Assembly (NCBI RefSeq): GCF_001563285.1 | Contig: NZ_CP005191.1 | Coordinates: 223,489-287,488, forward strand | Length of the DNA stretch: 64,000 bases | DNA from: Sphingobium sp. MI1205 | Lineage (GTDB): Bacteria; Pseudomonadota; Alphaproteobacteria; Sphingomonadales; Sphingomonadaceae | Reading direction: 5' to 3' | Shown here: positions 60,784-64,000 of the stretch, piece after piece | How the letters are laid out: every line of letters begins with the position of its first letter | Numbering within the stretch: the first letter of the stretch is position 1 | The notes under the pieces: model-generated | Told to the model about the DNA's origin: nothing | What the model saw: the letters and a program-made list of their open reading frames with translations, nothing else | Database searches by the model: none | Translations under genes and position numbers: made by a program

Positions 60784-62445
60784 ATGGAATGGTTCCGCCA
60801 GCTCGGCCGCGCGATCCGCAACCTCGCCCGCCTCGCGCGCGAGCAACCGATTTGGGCGATCACGGCGCTGACCCTTAGCCCGCTCGCGCTCATCCGCCAT
60901 CTGTTTCGCACCGCGATCCTGTTCCTGATCGTCGGCATCGTCCTGGCCGGCGGGATGCAATTCGTCCTCGCCTCCCTGCTCGGCCTGGCTCGCGATTCCA
61001 ATCTCTACCAGCTCGGCATGATGCTGACGTTCCTCGTCATCATCCTGGTCACGCTGCGCGCCCTCTTCCAACCGCTGATCCTGCGCTATGGTGGCCCTGC
61101 CGGCGACGATACCCACGGCTCGGCCCGCTTCGCCACCGATCGCGAGACGCGCCCCCTCGCCCAAAATGGCGACGGCCTGCTGATCGGCCGCGACCGCAAA
61201 TCGGGCAAGCCGCTGCGCTATGCCGGCCCCGCCCATCTGCTGACGATCGCGCCGACGCGCACCGGCAAGGGCGTGGGCACCATCATCCCCAACCTGCTCG
61301 ACTATCCCGGCCCGGTCGTCTGCATCGACCCCAAGGGCGAGAACGCGCGTATCACCGCCCACTATCGCGCACGCTTCGGCCCGGTCCATGTCCTCGATCC
61401 CTTCGGCGTAACGGGCATGGTCGGGGCCGCGTTCAATCCATTGGATCGTATCGACCCTGCCGGCCTCGATCTCGCCGACGACTGCATGACGCTGGCCGAC
61501 GCACTGGTCTATGACGCCCCCGGCGAAGCGGGCGAGGCGCATTGGAACGAGGAAGCCAAGGCGTTGATCGCCGGCCTGATCCTGCATATCGTTTGCCAGG
61601 AGCCGGCGGGCACACGAACCCTTGCCACGCTGCGCGACCGGCTCACCCTCGCTCCGCAAGCCTTCGCCGCCCAGCTCGAAGCCATGCAGGCGCAAGGCGG
61701 CCTCACCGCCCGCGCCGCCAATCGCCACCTCGGCAAGTCCGATCGCGAAGCCGCTGGCGTGCTGTCGGCCGCGCAGCGCCATACCCATTTTCTCGACAGC
61801 CCGCGCATGACGGCGGTGCTGGGGCACTCGGATTTCACGTTCGCCGATGTGAAGGCGCAGCCTACCAGCGTCTATCTGGTGCTGCCGCCCGATCGGCTCG
61901 CCACCTATGCGCGCTGGCTGCGCCTGATGCTCGCGCAAGGGCTGACCGATCTCGCGCGCGCGCCGGCCTCCCCTGCCCGCTCCGTCCTGTTCCTGCTCGA
62001 TGAGTTCGCCGCCCTCGGCCGCCTCGAACCCGTCGAGCGCGCTATGGGCCTCATGGCCGGCTACGGCATCCAGCTCTGGCCGATCCTGCAAGACGTTCAC
62101 CAGCTCCGCGCGCTCTACGAGCGCCGCGCCGGCACCTTCCTGTCGAACGCCGGCGTCTTGCAGATATTCGGCGTCAACGATCACGACAGCGCCAAGCTCG
62201 TCTCCGATCTGCTCGGCCAGGAAACGGTCGTGTTCGAGAGCATGAGCCGCGCGATCGACGCGGAAGAGACCGGCATATCGTTCGGATCGCAGCATGTCGG
62301 CCGCCCCTTGCTCACGCCCGATGAGGTCCGCACGCTGCGCGAGGATTTGCAGCTCCTGTTCCTCGCGGGGCAACGGCCGATCGTCGCCGCCAAGCTACGC
62401 TATTTCGCCGATCGCGAGTTCGCGGGGAAGTTCGACAAGGTGTAG
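60784..62445 (+). CDS. traG: Type IV coupling protein TraG/VirD4
   Basis: 553 aa. N-terminal membrane helices (AILFLIVGIVLAGGMQFVLA, MMLTFLVIILVTLRALF), Walker A in IAPTRTGKGVGTII, Walker B in VLFLLDEFAALG, and the conserved DPKGENARI. Links the relaxosome to a type IV secretion channel and powers DNA export. The mating-pair-formation genes are not in the window. Confidence 0.95.
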   Translation: MEWFRQLGRAIRNLARLAREQPIWAITALTLSPLALIRHLFRTAILFLIVGIVLAGGMQFVLASLLGLARDSNLYQLGMMLTFLVIILVTLRALFQPLILRYGGPAGDDTHGSARFATDRETRPLAQNGDGLLIGRDRKSGKPLRYAGPAHLLTIAPTRTGKGVGTIIPNLLDYPGPVVCIDPKGENARITAHYRARFGPVHVLDPFGVTGMVGAAFNPLDRIDPAGLDLADDCMTLADALVYDAPGEAGEAHWNEEAKALIAGLILHIVCQEPAGTRTLATLRDRLTLAPQAFAAQLEAMQAQGGLTARAANRHLGKSDREAAGVLSAAQRHTHFLDSPRMTAVLGHSDFTFADVKAQPTSVYLVLPPDRLATYARWLRLMLAQGLTDLARAPASPARSVLFLLDEFAALGRLEPVERAMGLMAGYGIQLWPILQDVHQLRALYERRAGTFLSNAGVLQIFGVNDHDSAKLVSDLLGQETVVFESMSRAIDAEETGISFGSQHVGRPLLTPDEVRTLREDLQLLFLAGQRPIVAAKLRYFADREFAGKFDKV

Positions 62446-62482
62446 AGCGTTTAAACCGTCTCAAACACAAGGTATTTCGACC

Positions 62483-62944
62483 ATGCCTAATGAACGATTT
62501 GAGGAATTTGCCGATCGATTCATGAAAAGCATCGGCGAGCCGGGCTGTGACCTACAAGCATTGGTCGATGAGCTGATAGAACTGCACGCTGTCGAGCGCG
62601 ACGAATTTAACCGTGTCCGCCTGATAAGTATGCACATTGCGTTGACCAACATCGCTGCCGAAGGCTTGGCCAAGGCACAAGCCCCAGGCTCTCAGATCAT
62701 CGGCTTTCTGGCCGATAACCTTTCGACTTACCATCTCATGCTCCGCCAGGAGAGTTTGGTTGACGGGCAGATCGACAAGGCCGTGCTTTTGCGCGTGACC
62801 GAACGCGAAATCACCGCTGGCCGCATGAAGGGCAACGATCCTCTCCGGGCATTTGCCGAAGGCGGCGAGTATATTCGCGACAATCCGATGGAGGGCCTTT
62901 TCCACGCTGATCCATCGGCCGACGACAAACCCGTCCTGAATTGA
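62483..62944 (+). CDS. Hypothetical protein after traG
   Basis: 153 aa soluble, mostly helical and acidic (MPNERFEEFADRFMKSIGEP, ELIELHAVERDEFNRVRL). No family recognised. 37 bp after traG; the GTTTAAAC octamer lies in the gap at 62449. Confidence 0.6.
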   Translation: MPNERFEEFADRFMKSIGEPGCDLQALVDELIELHAVERDEFNRVRLISMHIALTNIAAEGLAKAQAPGSQIIGFLADNLSTYHLMLRQESLVDGQIDKAVLLRVTEREITAGRMKGNDPLRAFAEGGEYIRDNPMEGLFHADPSADDKPVLN

Positions 62945-63029
62945 AGCGATAGCACCACGCGCCACAGGGCGCGAATGTATAGGCGTATACAAATATACAA
63001 GTTCGCCGTCTGTTCGGCCTGGGCGTTGT

Positions 63030-63206
63030 TTAGCGGACTTTCCGCGCCCTCCCCTGCCGGTTCTTAGCGTAGGATTCCGCCCTCTCCCGCAACGATGATC
63101 GGGCCAGGTTCGCGAAATCGTTGTCTGGCGCACAAATCTTGAAGCTCGCCGCGCCGATCGCGGCCGCTCGGACCCGATGTTGCCGTTTTTCAGCCCTAGC
63201 GTCCAT
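63030..63206 (-). CDS. Small basic hypothetical protein (uncertain)
   Basis: 58 aa from ATG 63206 (a longer frame begins at 63293). Basic ends (MDARAEKRQHRVRAAA and KNRQGRARKVR). It could be a small DNA-binding protein or chance; the rest of 62945-63500 shows no other gene. Confidence 0.3.
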   Translation of the reverse strand: MDARAEKRQHRVRAAAIGAASFKICAPDNDFANLARSSLRERAESYAKNRQGRARKVR

Positions 63207-63512
63207 AAAACGCACTTCCGTGTCGTCGCGCGCGATCGTGCGAGGATCTAGCTTCCAAAAAATCGGCCGCCTAGGAAGCCCGTAGAGCGGCATCGGGCGC
63301 TCGACCTCTCCAACCCTGCCGAACGCTCAGAATGACGCCCAGCGGCCCGGAAATCGCCCCTGCCGCGACGTTTCCGCCTCCCCTGCCCTCTCGGCTTGAT
63401 CGCTGCCCTATCCGCCTGGCTTTTCTGGAAAGCCAATTGCGACGGTGCCGCTGGCGCTGTGGTCGCGGCAGGGGCGCAGCGTTTAAACGATCCCTAATCC
63501 AACAAAAAGCGT

Positions 63513-63610
63513 GCCGGCGAAGCCGGCTCATCATGGGGGATGCCGGGTGGGAGGATCGCAAAGCGATCCGGGGCGGCCGCAGGCCGCGAGCCGGCGGGGG
63601 CGAAGCCCCC
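63513..63610. repeat. Array of four stable 3-nt-loop mini-hairpins
   Basis: Four perfect short palindromes with three-base loops: GCCGGC-GAA-GCCGGC (63513-63527), GGATCGC-AAA-GCGATCC (63553-63569), GCGGCC-GCA-GGCCGC (63573-63587) and GGGGGC-GAA-GCCCCC (63596-63610). C-GNA-G loops form unusually stable DNA mini-hairpins. They lie just before the origin. Confidence 0.8.
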
Positions 63611-63747
63611 AAGAGGCGGCGCTTTTCTTCCCTCTGACCGTGCTTCAAGCACTGCGCCAGTGAGTCGCGCTGCCTCTGTCCCGATTTCCGGGACAGGTTG
63701 TCCGATCTGGCGGGATGCTGGTGGGTGAAACCACGTCGCGGCAAAAG

Positions 63748-64000
63748 TTATCCACAGGGCGGCCTAGTGTTAATATATGGGTTAAAGAGTCGTGTTACGG
63801 GATTTTGGCGTCTCCGTAAGATACTGAATATAATAGTGAAATCGGCCATTTTTTGGCCTTGGGCGTCAACGGAACCCCGAATCCGGTGACTCCAGAACCC
63901 CGAATCTGCGTCAACGAAACCCCGAATCGTCGGCGAGCGTCAATGAAACCCCGAACTTTTTCGTTGCGTCAATGAAACCCCGAATCTACGGTGGCCGTCA
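63748..64000. other. oriV: Iteron origin of the resident replicon (partial)
   Basis: DnaA box TTATCCACA (63748-63756), an A+T-rich stretch (about 63765-63860), then iterons of the form GCGTCAAYGAAACCCCGAAT at 63863, 63908, 63937, 63966 and a partial one at 63994, plus a degenerate one ending 63905. The last four are 29 bp apart. This is a Rep-binding array; the rep gene should lie just to the right of the window. Confidence 0.85.

Noticed and set aside
59932..62373. An 813-codon open frame on the minus strand opposite traG and the SIMPL gene
   Set aside because: It is the mirror of high-GC coding DNA: the plus strand encodes clear TraG and SIMPL domains, while the minus-strand product has no domain and a biased Gly/Ala/Arg composition.
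57645..63488. GTTTAAAC octamer three times (about 57645, 62449 and 63481) in GC-rich DNA
   Set aside because: Interesting as a possible KorA- or Par-type site, but one copy lies inside traA coding sequence and the flanks are not conserved, so chance cannot be excluded.
63863..64000. Possible CRISPR array from regular 29-bp spaced repeats
   Set aside because: The repeats (about 20 bp) are longer than the gaps (9 bp), which are too short for spacers, and a DnaA box and A+T-rich region precede them; this is an iteron array.

Overview
The window looks like part of a large, mosaic conjugative plasmid from an alpha-proteobacterial sphingomonad (Sphingobium or a relative) that degrades hexachlorocyclohexane (HCH). 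The main evidence is a complete linA with a UT26-like set of active-site residues, an adjacent linX, three 880-bp copies of IS6100 (the element that spreads lin genes in sphingomonads), a Ti-type transfer region with a MobA/MobL relaxase, and a high GC content. The species is not certain from sequence alone.

Layout. (1) 1-13857: accessory DNA with a beta/gamma-proteobacterial flavour. It holds a MarR-led operon for the lower chloroaromatic ortho pathway (YciI-like protein, maleylacetate reductase, chloromuconate cycloisomerase, dienelactone hydrolase, 3-oxoadipate CoA-transferase A and B). A second operon follows (peroxiredoxin, EamA permease, GST, SDR, TetR, GST), then an AlbA_2/Schlafen-type protein and broken IS3-family elements. 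It ends in a Tn21-type 38-bp inverted repeat. (2) 13858-14453: a piece of IncP-1 oriV with eight TrfA-type iterons and two DnaA boxes, but no trfA in view. (3) 14454-34146: Tn3-family wreckage with chromate (chrB-chrA-SOD) and mercury (merR-merTPA) resistance, two tnpA lineages, two tnpR genes, an IS1111-type element sitting in a Tn3 terminal repeat, and IS6100 copies 1 and 2. (4) 35027-53468: a catabolic module cut at both ends by IS6100. It has a Tat-type FAD dehydrogenase, linA, two LinX-like SDRs, acyl-CoA dehydrogenase, glutathione reductase, a molybdopterin-binding protein plus XdhC, a TonB receptor, an acyl-CoA ligase/E1alpha/E1beta/lipoyl operon, a TetR regulator, an alpha/beta hydrolase and an SDR. 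(5) 54349-62944: the conjugation region, a DUF6118 remnant, traA, a candidate oriT, traC, traD, four accessory genes including a nucleotidyltransferase-HEPN fusion and a SIMPL lipoprotein, then traG. (6) 62945-64000: the edge of the resident replicon, with stable mini-hairpins, a DnaA box and an iteron array running off the window.

The most interesting observation is a shared 14-bp palindrome, TTACCANNTGGTNA, found upstream of at least five transcription units of module 4, with weaker versions before the acyl-CoA ligase and the TetR gene. At three sites it sits in an 18-bp spacer between a TTGACA -35 box and a plausible -10. This suggests one TetR-controlled regulon in which linA is a downstream member, and so a possible ancestral setting for the HCH dehydrochlorinase.

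How the parts work together: LinA (and perhaps LinX) would carry the first steps of HCH breakdown. The left operon could carry chloromuconate-type intermediates to 3-oxoadipyl-CoA. Metal resistance, glutathione transferases and peroxiredoxin add stress tolerance, and the tra region gives mobility. No ring-cleavage dioxygenase, LinB or Rep protein lies in this window.
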